A stretch of DNA of 64,000 bases from Selaginella moellendorffii (lineage: Eukaryota; Streptophyta; Lycopodiopsida; Selaginellales; Selaginellaceae). The notes under the pieces were generated by a model. That model did no database searches, was not told where the DNA came from, and saw only the letters and a program-made list of their open reading frames with translations. Below, in pieces: positions 23,717-35,140 of this stretch (position 1 is the first letter of the stretch; the number at the start of each line of letters is the position of its first letter). The stretch is from contig NW_003314265.1 of the NCBI RefSeq assembly GCF_000143415.4, positions 3,814,595 to 3,878,594 on the forward strand. The letters run 5' to 3'. The position numbers were made by a program, and so were the translations under genes.

Positions 23717-25174
23717 ATGGCGGCTGCGAACATCGGGATGATGGATGGCGCCTACTTCGTCGGGAGGAATGAGATTCTTGGCTGGATCAACACCACGCTT
23801 CAGCTCAGTCTTACCAAGATTGAAGAGGTGAGAATGTGGAGAGAATCCCATCTTATCTTGCAAAATATTTGCTTTGTGGATGCTTCGCAGGCATCTAGCG
23901 GGGCGATCTATGTCCAATTGATGGATGCTACACATCCGGGTGTTGTGCCGATGCACAAGGTCTGGAAGATAGACTCTTCGTTTGATTCTCCTAAAAATTC
24001 TGTGTTATTTCACTGACAGGTGAACTACGACGCTAAGAACGAATATGAAATGATACAGAACTACAAGGTTCTCCAGGATGTTTTCAACAAACTCAAAATC
24101 AGCAAGGTAAAAGCAGTCGGAATAGATCGTGAGAATCTAAAGTTTGTGAACGATTTGGCAGCATATTGATGTGATGAAGCTCACCAAAGGCCGACCCTTG
24201 GACAACCTTGAGTTCGTTCAGTGGCTCAAGCGTTACTGCGACTCGGTTAATGGTGGAGCTCCAGCCCCAAGGTATACTTCTCGTTTCCACTTTTATTTTT
24301 CTTGGTTTCTTATTTGATTGTTGCAGCTACAATCCAGTTGAAAGGCGCGAAGCTTGCAGGGGAGGAAAGGAGGCTAGTAAACGAGCATCACACGTCAACT
24401 CTGTTGCAGTTTCAAAAGCTTCCAACAATGCCAAGCTCAGTAACTCAACTGTTTCTGCTCCTCGCTCATCTGAAACTCCAAATCCTCGTAAGCTCCTGGT
24501 TACACGGCTATCAATCACTGATACATTTTTTACAGTTAAAACCAAGCAACTAATGTCTGCAGCAGTCGTCGTCCCTCCTACTGGATCGGCTCCACAAACG
24601 CCAGCCAGACTTTATGCTCTTCAAGAACAGGTACTTGGCAACTTGTTCCAACGTCTTCATACCTACTTGATTTCGCAGATCACGGAGCTCAAGCTGTCAG
24701 TGGACAGTCTCGAGAAAGAGAGGGACTTCTATTTCTCAAAGCTGCGCGATATCGAGATTCTGTGTCAGACTCCAGCCATAGAAAATGCCCCGGTACGCTC
24801 TGTTATTATGTATTGGCATCACCTTTTTACCCGGATGTTATTTCCAGGCGGTGCTCGCTATTCAAAAGATCTTATACGCTGCGGAAGACAGTGCAACCAT
24901 CCTTGCTGAAGCACAAGCGCTGGCCATTGAAGCAGAGAGCGTACCACGAACGGCATTGGACGCCAACGAGGCAGCACTAGAGACTACTCCTGAAGCGGTT
25001 TCCAGCATCCGGCGGGAGAGCCTCAAGCGCAAGTCAATCGGAGGCCTGGAAGTAGAGAATCCATCTCCTCGGCAACGCAGGAATTCATGTGGAGGCTCAG
25101 CAGCAGCAGCAGCAGCGGTGGGAATAGCATCTGAGGAAATCGTCCTGGGATCCTCACCCTTGAGCGTTCAGTAG
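23717..25174 (+). CDS. EB1: microtubule plus-end-binding protein EB1
   Basis: Tracks growing microtubule plus ends. Exons 23717-23827, 23891-23959, 24020-24106, 24162-24271, 24327-24487, 24536-24630, 24679-24792 and 24848-25174; 357 residues. The N-terminal calponin-homology domain has [49 protein letters not shown] and [17 protein letters not shown] Ser/Ala-rich linker follows, then the EB homology coiled coil [20 protein letters not shown] and LRDIEILCQ. The tail is basic ([20 protein letters not shown]) and lacks the acidic EEY/F end, as in plant EB1c, which is nuclear and works in the spindle; that subclass is inference. A short Ala run (GCA repeat) precedes the C-terminus. Confidence 0.95.
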
Positions 25175-25841
25175 TGAAGGTATTTCCTTTTCTTTTCATT
25201 TTCTTTTTCTTCAATGACGTTCTCCTTGCTGCCGATGGATAGCTTACCGGAATGCTCGGTATCCAGACGATTGGATATCACTGGCGTCATCCTAGAGCTT
25301 GTTCGGTAATCTTCTTTTGTTTCTTTGCGCCGTCCTGGAGCCAAATAAAGAAGTTGCCAAGTAGAAGATTGGCTTGCGGTCGCTCTTCGTCATTGCAGTG
25401 ATTCGGCCTCGAGAAAACCAACGAATCAACCCAAGTATCACTAAAATGATTGTCTAGACCCCAGATGGAACGAACAAATGCTCTCGCATTCTCAGTTCAC
25501 GCTCGTAACTTTGTAACTTTGTTGGCCTTGTCAAAGTTTTTTGACGGTGGGGACTTGTTGCCGGGGGCCTTTCGCGCGTACGAGCGTACCCGTGATGCTC
25601 TGAAATGATGTGAGCGATTGGATATCCGAGCCGCACTGATCTTGGGCGCAAGCGGAAGCGTCAAACTCGCCGCCCAAGTGTGTTAATCGGCAAAGCAAAG
25701 AGAGGGCCGACAGGCAGCGCGTAAAATATACGGGGGGCCACGCGCGGCGTGCTGGCGGGCGGGCGAGAATCCACAGCGCTGTTAACGCCACCACCGTTGC
25801 TTTCGCGACTTCTTCCCCCGCTCCTTTGCGGTACCAAGTTG

Positions 25842-25881
25842 CCCCTCCGTACGGGGCTAGGGTTTAAGCCGTACGGAGGGG
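25842..25881. repeat. inverted repeat, 13-bp perfect arms
   Basis: Left arm CCCCTCCGTACGG (25842-25854) and right arm CCGTACGGAGGGG (25869-25881) are perfectly complementary around a 14-nt spacer that contains TAGGGTTT. GC-rich, so a stable hairpin is expected if transcribed. Confidence 0.75.
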
Positions 25882-26645
25882 GGGTCTTGGCGGTTAGTGC
25901 GAGCTACGCCGGTCCCAGGCAAGTGGACAAGAAACTTCCATTCATGAACGAAAATCGTCCCCAAATCTCTGCTGCTACTCTACTGGCGCTGCTCTGCCGC
26001 CCCCCATGACAAAATTTTCTCGCTCGCTGCAGATGTGGTCCACTTCTCTTATCTCTTATCCAACATGATGCGCGCAGTGCACTGCAGTGTAGCAGCCCGA
26101 TCTCTCTCTCCCATCCCACGCATTTGATTCCAAAAGAAAAGTGATAAAGGAAAAAATAAAAGAGAGAGAGAGAGGGGGAGACCAGAGTCAAACCCGGGGT
26201 GAGTGTGTGTGTGTGTGCGTCCTGGAGCAACATGAGCCAAGGCTGCAAAAGCCTCGGCCAAAAGGACTACAATAATAACAAAGAGAACTTTGCCTAGAAT
26301 AATTTTTTGTTTTTCTTTCCCCTGGTCACCTCTACCTGTACGGGCATTGAGAAATTTCTACTGGGTTCAAAGTATTTTGAATTAAAAGTATTGTTGTTAA
26401 TGTGCTAGGCTAGAGTTTATATTGTTTTCATTTCAAAGACATGAACCAAATCAGAGCAAGATCTTTGCGAGCAATTGTTTAAGCGGGGGGCATATTTGGA
26501 GAATTGATACCGGTTCCCGTTGGGGTCAACATTCCCCATGTCCCATACTCCCCTCCAATACAACAGAATTTGTCTTGTATCAAGTTGGCAATGTCACCCC
26601 AACTTGCTTGTTTATTTTTTATGAGCAGGAGCTATCACACCCACG

Positions 26646-26683
26646 CCAGTGACCACCACCACCGCCACCACCACCACCACCCC
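26646..26683. repeat. CCA trinucleotide microsatellite
   Basis: Interrupted CCA/CCG triplet run, not within a recognised gene. Confidence 0.8.
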
Positions 26684-27252
26684 CCAGGAAAAATTAGGGC
26701 GCGCCACAAAATGTTGCAATCAATGTGCGGATTCTCGGTAGTGGTGCACACCAAATGCAATTGAAAAAAGCTTGGGAACATATAAGGCCAAAGAACCTAG
26801 TTACCATTACCACCAGCACCACCACAAGATTTGATCAACAGTGCCCAAAAATCTTGTGATTGATGGCCCGAATCTTGCAAGCCTTTAGGTAGGTCATCAT
26901 ATGCCCACAAACGTTGGATAAGCACTCCCATCCCATACATTCTAGCCCGCCAAAATCGTCCGCCAAACCACCCCACGCGCGACCGGCGCTGCCGGTGCGC
27001 CGGTTGTGGTCGCGAGATCGGATCGAACCCCCCCCGTGCACTGGCACCAAATCTCCCGAGTGTACGGAATGCGCATGGGTTTTGGGACCATGTGCCGTAC
27101 GGGCGTGGGCCGCGAGAGAGGGAAGGGGAAAAAACACAATAGGTGAGTTAAAAACACGCAAGGGGAAGGGAGAGAACGCGAGAGAGACGCGAGAGAGAGG
27201 TGAGAGAGAGGTAGAGCTCAAGGGTTTCTATTGTTCTTGGGGAGGAGACGCC

Positions 27253-28517
27253 ATGTCGCGAGAGGACGAGGGCGATAAGCGCGTCGCGGACATCGATGCT
27301 GCCATTCGCGTGGTGCCCGATTTCCCAAAGCCAGGTATAATATCGCTCGCTCTCTATCAGCTCGAATCTCTTGGCGGCGCCATCGCGCAATCGCATTCCT
27401 TTTGCCTTTTTCTCCTTTTCTTGCTTGGATCTGTCGATGCGTTGTGTGTAATGCGGCACTCGAGGCCCCACGGTCGTGCATTGCTCTTCCTGCCTGTTAA
27501 TTCTCTCCCTCCATCTCGTGCCGGCGATCGTGCTGCCTAAAAGGGAATGGAATGGAAATTCCACGATCTCTGTCGCTCGCTCGCTCGCCCGAGAAAGTGT
27601 GTGCTCGTCCGTGTTGCCCAAATTATTTTTCCTCACTCCGCGAGGTGGGATTATTTTAAGCGCGGCATCGCAGTCACGTCATTACGGGATTGTTTTGTGA
27701 TTGTTTTTGTGATTGACTTTTTGCGAGTGGTGTTGCGGAAATCTGCGTGCGCCGCGTCTCTGCTTTTTCTCCGCTGCGCCTGCGAATTCTTTGCGCATGC
27801 AAGGCGAAGCTCCGGCTGGAATGATTTGATTGCTCGTGGGAAAAATGCCAGGGATCAAGTTTCGAGACGTGACAACTCTTCTGAGCAACTACAAGGCGTT
27901 TAAAGACACCATAGACTTGTTCGTCGAGAGGTACTCGGACAAGAAGATCGACGTGGTCGCGGGTAAGTTTCACCTCCTTGCTTTTGTTCCCTTTCTGCTG
28001 ATCAATCTCTTCAACTTTTCCTTGATCCAGCCATTGAAGCTCGTGGATTCATCTTCGGTGCGCCTATCGCTCTGGCGCTCGGTGCCAAGTTTGTACCGCT
28101 CAGGAAGCCCGGAAAATTGCCAGGTACTGGTAAAAGTCGGTTGTCCCTGGGACGTTTTGATTGATGCTGTTGGGATCTCTTGGTGATCAGGCGAAACCAT
28201 TTCCGAGGCCTACACGCTAGAGTACGGCAAGGACTGCATGGAAATGCATGTTGGAGCGGTCACTGCGGGCGAGCGAGCGCTCGTCATCGACGACCTCATC
28301 GCCACAGGCGGTACGCTCCGGGCAGCGATCAGATTACTGGGTAAACTAATACTGTTGTTTCGTCCTTGTTCGTCCTCCTCGTTCGCTTTCTTATGCTCTT
28401 TTCTCCTTTTGGTTTGTTTTCTACGAGCAGAAAGAGCCGAGGCGGAGGTGGTAGAATGTGCTTGCGTTATCGGATTGGTAGACCAGAAGGTACTCTCGAT
28501 CGCCTGGCAACTTGCGC

Positions 28518-28548
<31 letters not shown>

Positions 28549-28675
28549 GCTTGCTCGCTCGTAGTACTTTGGATTGATTCCAGTGCGCTTCTGTGCTTGT
28601 GTCTGTGTACTTCAGGGACAGGAGAAATTGGGTGGTACTCCGCTGTTCGTTCTGGTAGAATGCGAGGGCGATTAA
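27253..28675 (+). CDS. APRT: adenine phosphoribosyltransferase
   Basis: Salvages adenine to AMP using PRPP and, in plants, also converts cytokinin bases to nucleotides. Exons 27253-27334, 27852-27962, 28031-28123, 28191-28340, 28431-28489 and 28616-28675; 184 residues, the family size. It contains [20 protein letters not shown], the purine-binding [11 protein letters not shown], the [19 protein letters not shown] flexible loop and the PRPP-binding [14 protein letters not shown]. Intron 1 is 517 nt, about ten times the local norm. A CT microsatellite (about 28529-28550) lies in the last intron. The upstream frame is open but has no ATG, so 27253 is the start. Confidence 0.96.
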
Positions 28676-29028
28676 TAATGTGGGTGTGTTGGAATTCGCA
28701 GCTCTCGAGTTACTATCGAGGATGATCAAGCCAAAAAGTTGCTAACGAACGACTGAAAGAGAGAAGAAAGGGAGGAAAGAAATGATGAAAGAACAAAGGC
28801 CGCATTCATTTGAAGCTAAACTATTCTTTTATCTTTGGGATTAGATGTAATCGGGGTTTAGATGTGCCACGCGGATGGGTTAGGGCTTTCTTCTCGGGTG
28901 TTTAGGGCTCGTCGTCTCGTGGAAGGTGCGTTGGGTGCGATGCTTGGATCGATCGATTTGCCTGCGCGCGCGCATTTCAATCCGGGGGATTGAGGATTGA
29001 CAGCCGCGATCCGTGGTGTGCAGCGGCG
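28676..29028. other. APRT-VPS9A spacer
   Basis: APRT 3' UTR followed by the VPS9A promoter. A telobox-like GGTTAGGGCTTT lies at about 28878-28889 and a GC alternation TGCGCGCGCGC at about 28961-28971. No gene seen. Confidence 0.45.
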
Positions 29029-30805
29029 ATGGAGAATTCGGATATGTTTAATGCAGCTACCAAGCAGCAGACGTTCCATGATTTCCTCGAGCGGATGAAG
29101 CATCCATCAGCTGCCGATCTCGTGCGCTCCATCAAGAGGTCTGCTGGCATTTCTTCATTGTCGTTTCGATCTGATCCCTTCCTCTTTCGCTGAAAAATGG
29201 GATCTTTTCGACAGCTTCATTGTGAATTTCATGAGTAGCCCGATTGATCCGGCAATGGACAGCGCCAGCGCGCAGGATTTCCTGAGCACGACGGAGGTTG
29301 CGTTTAGAGCGCATCCCTTGTGGGCCGGAGCCACGGAAGAAGAGCTCGAAAACGCCGCGGAGGTACGTAAGTCTGTCCTCTCGCTGTTCTAAAAAAACTT
29401 GATAGAGCTGTGCAGGGACTTGAGAAGTACGTGATGACAAAGATCTTTACGCGAGCCTACTCGCCACTCCCGTCGGATTCTCTCAAGGACCAAGAGCTCT
29501 CGGACAAGATCAGCTTGCTACAACACTTTATCAAGCCGGAGCACCTCGATCTTCCTCAAAGTTTTCAAAACGAAGCATCATGGCTGGTAAGTTCTTTTTT
29601 CCGCTTCCGGTGACTTCATGGAATTAAGAGCCTATGATAGATCGCCGAGAAGGAGCTCCAAAAGATTAACAGCTACAAAGCTCCGAGGGACAAGCTGGTG
29701 TGCATCCTAAACTGCTGTCGAGTGATCAACAATCTCTTGCTCATGGCCAAGAGCGGCACGCCTCCCGGAGCTGAAGAGTTCCTTCCAGCTCTCATTTACG
29801 TCGTTATCAAGGTTCTTTTCGACTCATGTCTATGTAAGACTGGACTAACCAAAAGCTTCCAACGTTTTTGTCAGGCTAATCCACCGCAGCTCCACTCAAA
29901 TCTCCAATTTATCGAGAGATACAGGCACAGCTCCCGGCTGGTTGCAGAGGCATCCTACTTCTACACGAGCCTGGTATCGGTGGAATCATTCATCGAGAAG
30001 CTGGACGCAAAGTCACTGTCAATGGACGAAGCTGAGTTTGAGGAAAGGATGCAAAATGCTCGGTCAGTCGTGTTCCCGCCGGGCCTTCCTTCGACACCAC
30101 CCGAGAAGTTACTGCTGCCGAAAGAGAAGGAGGGTTCCATTACGAAGCCGGACGAACCAACAAAGAGAACAGCAAAGGAGAGCTCGGAGCTCTCTGTGGC
30201 AAAGTTGGAAGCCGGGGGAGCGTCCGGGGTCGTGGAAGCGGACAGAAGCGGTCAGCTTGCAAAGGAGTACCCCTTTCTCTATGCGAGTGCCGGAGACTTG
30301 AGAGTCGAAGACGTCGAGTCTCTGCTCACGCAGTACAAGGAGCTGGTCCTGCGATATGTTGCGCTCCGTAAAGGCCTGGAAAGCATTGGAAGAAAGCCGG
30401 CGATTGTCGAAGAGCCTACATCTCCAGCCCCTGCTCTAGCAGCTCCAGTTCCAGCTCCAGCTCCAGCTCCAGCTCCAGCTCCATCCGGGACGATCGCTGC
30501 TCAAGACGGTGGATCGACGTGCTCCAACTCGACAATCGACGATGCCTTGCACGACTCCATCCCGGAGCTCTCGTGGGATCGGCCGCACGACGAGGAGCAG
30601 TGGGAGAAAGTTAACGAGCAGCAGAGCCATCACGGTGGTGGTGGAAGTGAGGCCAACGATTTGGACCCGGTGGTGATCACGTAAGTAAAGGTTGGCTATG
30701 AACAGGCGGGAAGGAAGGTATTTGAATTTCGAATTTGGAGAGAGTGTGCGGCTCATTGTTGAGAATTTCAGGTGGCTGTCACTGAAAGACGTGAAACTTG
30801 AGTGA
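29029..30805 (+). CDS. VPS9A: VPS9a, guanine nucleotide exchange factor for RAB5
   Basis: Activates plant RAB5 GTPases on endosomes. Exons 29029-29138, 29215-29362, 29416-29586, 29641-29811, 29875-30680 and 30772-30805; 479 residues. The helical bundle has FHDFLERMKHPSAADLVRSI and GLEKYVMTKIFTRAYSPL. The VPS9 core has KINSYKAPRDKLVCILNCC, FLPALIYVVIKANPPQLHS and a Tyr in ASYFYTSL. The usual GAD-E/D-F sequence before FLP reads GAEEF here, an Asp-to-Glu change (codon 29773-29775). The C-terminal third is low-complexity, with a PAPAPAPAPAPAP run (about 30445-30485). Intron 29812-29874 is 63 nt without stops. The last intron is inferred from GTAAGT...TTTCAG; without it the protein stops at 30684. 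Confidence 0.93.
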
Positions 30806-31095
30806 ATCCGATCGATAGCCGAGGAGAAGCTTTCTCTCGATATCAAGTAAAGCAATGCTAGAATTTCGCTGGAAGAAATCGTGGCTTAAGAGAAGTTCTT
30901 CCGTAGCGCGGAAGAGTTTCTTTGCATGGAGAAATTCGCCAAAACTTGGCAAAGGAATGGGACGATCTTATTGGAAGGAATTGGTTTTGGGAATATGCTG
31001 GTTAATAAATCTGTATGAACAAAGAAATCGCTTTGTACAAAGAAAGGAAAGAAGCTCCCTTGAGCGTTGCAGTGTCAAGGAGGATTTCTTCTAGC

Positions 31096-31749
31096 CTAGT
31101 GTTCTTCTTGGCCGAAGGTATTCTCCCCGCTGTACGTGAAGTAGAGGAATCCATCCTCGTCCTTGTGCTCCTCGTAGATGGTCGATATCAATGCCGCTAC
31201 AAAAGGAAAGGAATAGTGTAAATCAATATACGTGGGATTACGTCTCGACGGCTCATACCAGTCGGCGGTAGCGTGTTCTTGACGAAAACGAAGATTGCCT
31301 TCTCCGGAGTCACTTTGATCCTCTTCCGGATCACATAGACGAACTGGCCAACGGTTAAATCAGCCGGGACGAGGTACCTGCGAGCAAGAAGATCGCGCGA
31401 AAGCTTTAGAGTAATTCCCAGAAGAGAGAGAGAATTGCGCAAGCTTTAGAGTAATTCCGGAGTCTCTGAGAGAGAGAGAGAGAGAGAGCTTACTTCTTCT
31501 TATCGATCTCGCCCATGTCGGTCTTGGCGGCCCTCTCCACAATTACCTGATAGGATCCATCAAGGAATCAGGGAAACAAAAAGGAAAAGCTCTACTCACG
31601 GGCACTCGATCGGGGTACTTCTCTTTGATCCTTGCCGCCTCCTTCTGCCTCTTCTCTGCGAGATTATAGAGCTAAGAAAAGAGATTCTCGGCGAGGAAAG
31701 AAAGGCGCTCACCGAGTGGATGCTCCTGCTTGAAGATGCTCGCCGCCAT
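31096..31749 (-). CDS. ATG8: autophagy protein ATG8
   Basis: Ubiquitin-like protein lipidated onto autophagosome membranes. Exons 31749-31713, 31655-31600, 31546-31494, 31377-31259 and 31196-31096; 121 residues. It begins [17 protein letters not shown], with the conserved [37 protein letters not shown] and [10 protein letters not shown]. It ends [12 protein letters not shown]: the invariant Gly after TF is followed by four residues, so it needs ATG4 processing. A GA microsatellite (about 31470-31488) lies in the third intron and the next intron repeats AAGCTTTAGAGTAATTCC twice. It is divergent from eIF2B-epsilon with a tRNA gene between. Confidence 0.97.
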
Positions 31750-31877
31750 GGTTGATCGATCGATCACAAGCAATCCAAGGTCGCCTTCTCTCTCCCTCTC
31801 ACGCAATCCCTAAGGGCAATCCCTTCTCAAATTATTTAAAGCCGGACTGAAAAGGGACCATAAAATCAAAAGTCTAA

Positions 31878-31951
31878 TGTCTGAGCCCGGGTTCGAACCG
31901 GGGACCTCTAGTGTGTGAGACTAGCGTGATGACCAACTACACCACCCAGAC
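31878..31951 (-). tRNA. trnV-CAC: tRNA-Val (anticodon CAC)
   Basis: Reads GTCTGGGTGGTGTAGTTGG... on the minus strand, 74 nt. Acceptor 5' GTCTGGG pairs with CTCAGAC with one G-U. The D loop has AGTTGG and the anticodon stem CTAGT/ACTAG flanks loop CTCACAC, giving anticodon CAC (Val). The T arm GGTTCGAACC is standard. No intron. The window runs T on after the gene (downstream plus strand AAAATCAAAAG), compatible with Pol III termination. Confidence 0.95.
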
Positions 31952-32055
31952 ACATCTGTTTAAACCCTTTAGAGCGTTTCTACTAGTTGTGATTTGGGTG
32001 TGAAGAACCCTAAAAACAGAGCTGGGAGGGAAAGAGGGATTCTTTCGCGAGGGAA

Positions 32056-34965
32056 ATGGCGGCACAGAGAGCTGGCCGCCGCGGGCAGGAAATGGCGGAC
32101 GATGAAGCTCACACTCCCTTGCAAGCGATTCTCCTGGCGGACAGCTTCACGCAGCGCTTCCGGCCGATCACAATGGAGCGCCCTAAGGTACGCTTTGTGT
32201 GATTCTTATAGCATGGCGATTCATCAGAATTCCAGGTGCTGCTCCCTCTCGTCGGCGTTCCGATGATCGACTACACTCTGGAATGGCTCGCCTCGGCCGG
32301 CATTGAGGAGGTGTTCGTGTTTTGCTGCGCTCATGCCAAGCAAGTCACGAGCTATCTCAAGACATCGCGGTGGAAATCCCAGCCGAACTTCAAGCTCACT
32401 TGCATCCAGTCCGATGACTGCGTGAGCGCTGGCGATGCGCTCCGCTCGATCGATCAGAGAAATGTGGTACGTAGTTTGCTAGAAGTTTGTGCTCTAGTTG
32501 ACGATGAGTTTGTTCTTCCAAGGTTCTGGGAGACTTTGTGCTTGTAAGCGGCGACACTGTGAGCAACATGCCGCTCAAAGAAGTTATACAGGAGCACAAA
32601 GCGCGAAGGACGAAGGACAAGCTAGCCGTCATGACAATGGTTGTCAAGCGCTGCAAGCCATCGCCATTGACGCATCAGACGCGCCTTGGTAATGAGGAGC
32701 TCGTTCTTGCGATTGATCCGGCTACGAAGCAACTTCTCCACTATGGTGCTCCCAACAAGCAACGCCAATCGATCTTGCTAGACAAAAATTTGCTGGCTGG
32801 CAGGCAAGGTGTCCGGCTTCACCTTGACATGCAGGTTCGTTCTTTTTATTTTATTTTATTTCATGAAGGTTTCGGATATTCAAGTTATTGCTTTTCACAG
32901 GACTGTCATATCGATATATGCTCGCCGGAAGTTCTGATGCTTTTTACCGACAACTTCGATTACCAGCAGATGCGGAGAGATTTTGTTCGAGGGCTGTTGA
33001 GCGACGAGGTATCCAAACATTTTGGTTTTATGATACGAAATGCTTAGCTAAGTATACGGGTTTGCCTGAAGATCATGGGAAACAAGGTGTACACTTACGA
33101 GATTTTTGAAGACTATGCTACTCGGATCGACAACTTTCGAGCGTATGACGTCGTTAGCAAGGATGTGCTACATAGGTGGACGTATCCCATTGTTCCTGAA
33201 GTTTCCTTCTCGGACTCGCAAGCCACTGTGAATCTGGATCGGTGCAACAAGTACAGAGAGCAAGGTAGTCTTTCTAGACTTGACCTCTCTAATTCTTTTT
33301 CTTTTGCCAGGTGCTACCGTTTCTAGAAATGCATTGATCGGCGAAAATACGTTCCTTGGGCAGGGTACTACAATTGGCAGTCACAGCAAGATCAAAAACT
33401 CAGTTATTGGCCGGGGATGCAAAATTGGTGAGAATGTGGTCGTGGAAGGAAGCTACATTTGGGACAATGTGACAATAGCCGACAATGTACAAGTTATTCA
33501 GTCTATCATTTGCGACGGTGTCCTTGTCAAAGCCGGCGCCAGACTAGAGCCTGGAGTTGTTCTCTCTTTCAAGGTTAGCTATACTATCCGGTTTATACCA
33601 TGACCTTGTGTAGATATGGTACAGGTTACCATTGGTGAAAACTTCACGGTACCACAATACTCAAAAATATCTCGTGTTCCTGAACCCACGGAACAAGATA
33701 GCAGCGATGAGGAGCTTGAGTATGCAGATTCAACTGGTGACGATTCAGGTGGAAGGATTTGTTTCGAACCTAATGCCGACATTTTGATATCGTCTATGGT
33801 TGCAGACGATCGGAAGAAGGAAAACTCCGTTGGCAAAGACAATGTCAGGCAGTCTTGGTCTAGTCAAGAGGTGTGGTTTGTATATGTTTCTTCTCAGACA
33901 TATCTGCAAACAAAGTTCAGGTAGGACAAGACGGAGCGGGTTATCGTTGGTTTAAGGACGCAGTCCACGACGAAGAATGGAAGCAGTCTGCGGCAGCCAT
34001 CAGCGGTGAGAAAATCAAGGAACTGATGGCAAAACAAGAGCAAGAAGAAGATGATATCCAAGATGTCGATGTCATTCCCGAGGAGAAACTCTTAAGTGAC
34101 GAGGAAGAGAGCGTTGACGAGGACGACAACTTTGAAAAAGAGGTAAATCTTGTTGGTTCTTTTGACGAAAATGTTGATGGATGCGTGATCTTCTTAGGTT
34201 GAAGAGAATTTCAAGCGAGCGGTGAACGGAGTGAAGCTGGAGAACGTGGTTCTGGAAGTCAATTCCCTGAAGTAAGTGCACTTTTGTTACTCTACTCGTT
34301 AAAGAAGACGTCGAAATCTCAGATTGGGATACAATAAGGCGTTCTCAGACTGCGCTGGAGCAATGTTTAGAGCCATGCTGAACCTGGCTCTTGAGACGCC
34401 ACATTCTACTGCCGGTTTGTTTTTTTCCACTTGTCTAGTCTCTTAATGTGCAGTCATTTGTTTAGCCGAGCTCTTGTCGACAACGAAGCAGGTCATCTCG
34501 AAATGGTCGACGCTGTTCCGCAACTTCTTAAAGTCCGAGGACGACCAGGTAGGCTCTCTTTTGTCTTTGTTTACCATGTCGTCACACCGATTCTCTCCCA
34601 TTTGTAGATCGAAGTTCTCCTTAAGTTCGAGGAGCTGTGTCTCGAGAGCGCTTCTGAATTCTCTCCACTGTTTTCCAAGGTAACTCTCGCTTCGTCGTCA
34701 CTCCCGCATAGATTTAATCCCGGAAAGCACAACCTCAGGTGGTGGAGGAGCTCTATGACAAGGACTTGGTGTCGGAAGAAGCGGTGATGTCCTGGGCGTC
34801 GGAAAAGGCCGGAGCCGAGGAAGCGGACAAGGTGTTCTTGAGGCAATGCGAGAGCTTCATCAAAGTAAGCTTCTTTTTTTATTTCCATCACTTTTATATC
34901 ACTGATCGATCCTCTCGTTTCAGTGGCTTAACGAAGCCGAGGAAGAAGAAAGTGAGGAGGATTGA
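32056..34965 (+). CDS. EIF2B5: translation initiation factor eIF2B, epsilon subunit
   Basis: Catalytic subunit of the nucleotide exchange factor for eIF2. Exons 32056-32187, 32236-32466, 32523-32834, 32901-33008, 33072-33264, 33311-33573, 33625-33870, 33921-34142, 34198-34271, 34323-34414, 34466-34548, 34608-34679, 34739-34864 and 34924-34965; 731 residues, the usual size. The nucleotidyltransferase-like N-domain has LQAILLADSFTQRFRPITMERPK and LLPLVGVPMIDYTLEWLASAG. A left-handed beta-helix follows (SRNALIGENTFLGQGTTIGS and repeats), then an acidic linker. The C-terminal W2/HEAT domain ends in acidic/aromatic WLNEAEEEESEED, the eIF2-beta-contacting region. A telobox-like AACCCTAAAAAC precedes the start. 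Confidence 0.96.
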
Positions 34966-35140
34966 GAAGAAAAGCATCAAAAAAATGTTCGTCAATGTTT
35001 TGCCAAGGAAACTGAGTGTTATATAGTTCCAATTTTGCCGATAATCAGCTTACTTATAGTATTGTTTTGATTCATGGGACTATGGCATGTAACCTAATTA
35101 AAATCTCACATAGTTTCGAGTTCTTCGTGGTTTTGGCGGA

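Larger units (their letters stand above)
25175..27252. other. 2-kb intergenic region with simple repeats
   Basis: No convincing gene. It contains a 13-bp-arm inverted repeat (25842-25881), a GA run (about 26162-26174), a GT run (about 26204-26216) and CCA/CCG triplets (about 26646-26683). Purine-rich GAGAGA sequence (about 27113-27208) just ahead of APRT is probably its 5' UTR or promoter. ORFs here start without ATG or are repeat-driven. Confidence 0.5.

Noticed and set aside
26914-27252. Possible N-terminal extension of APRT in the open upstream frame
   Set aside because: No ATG in that stretch, which is purine-rich low-complexity sequence; APRT starts correctly at 27253.
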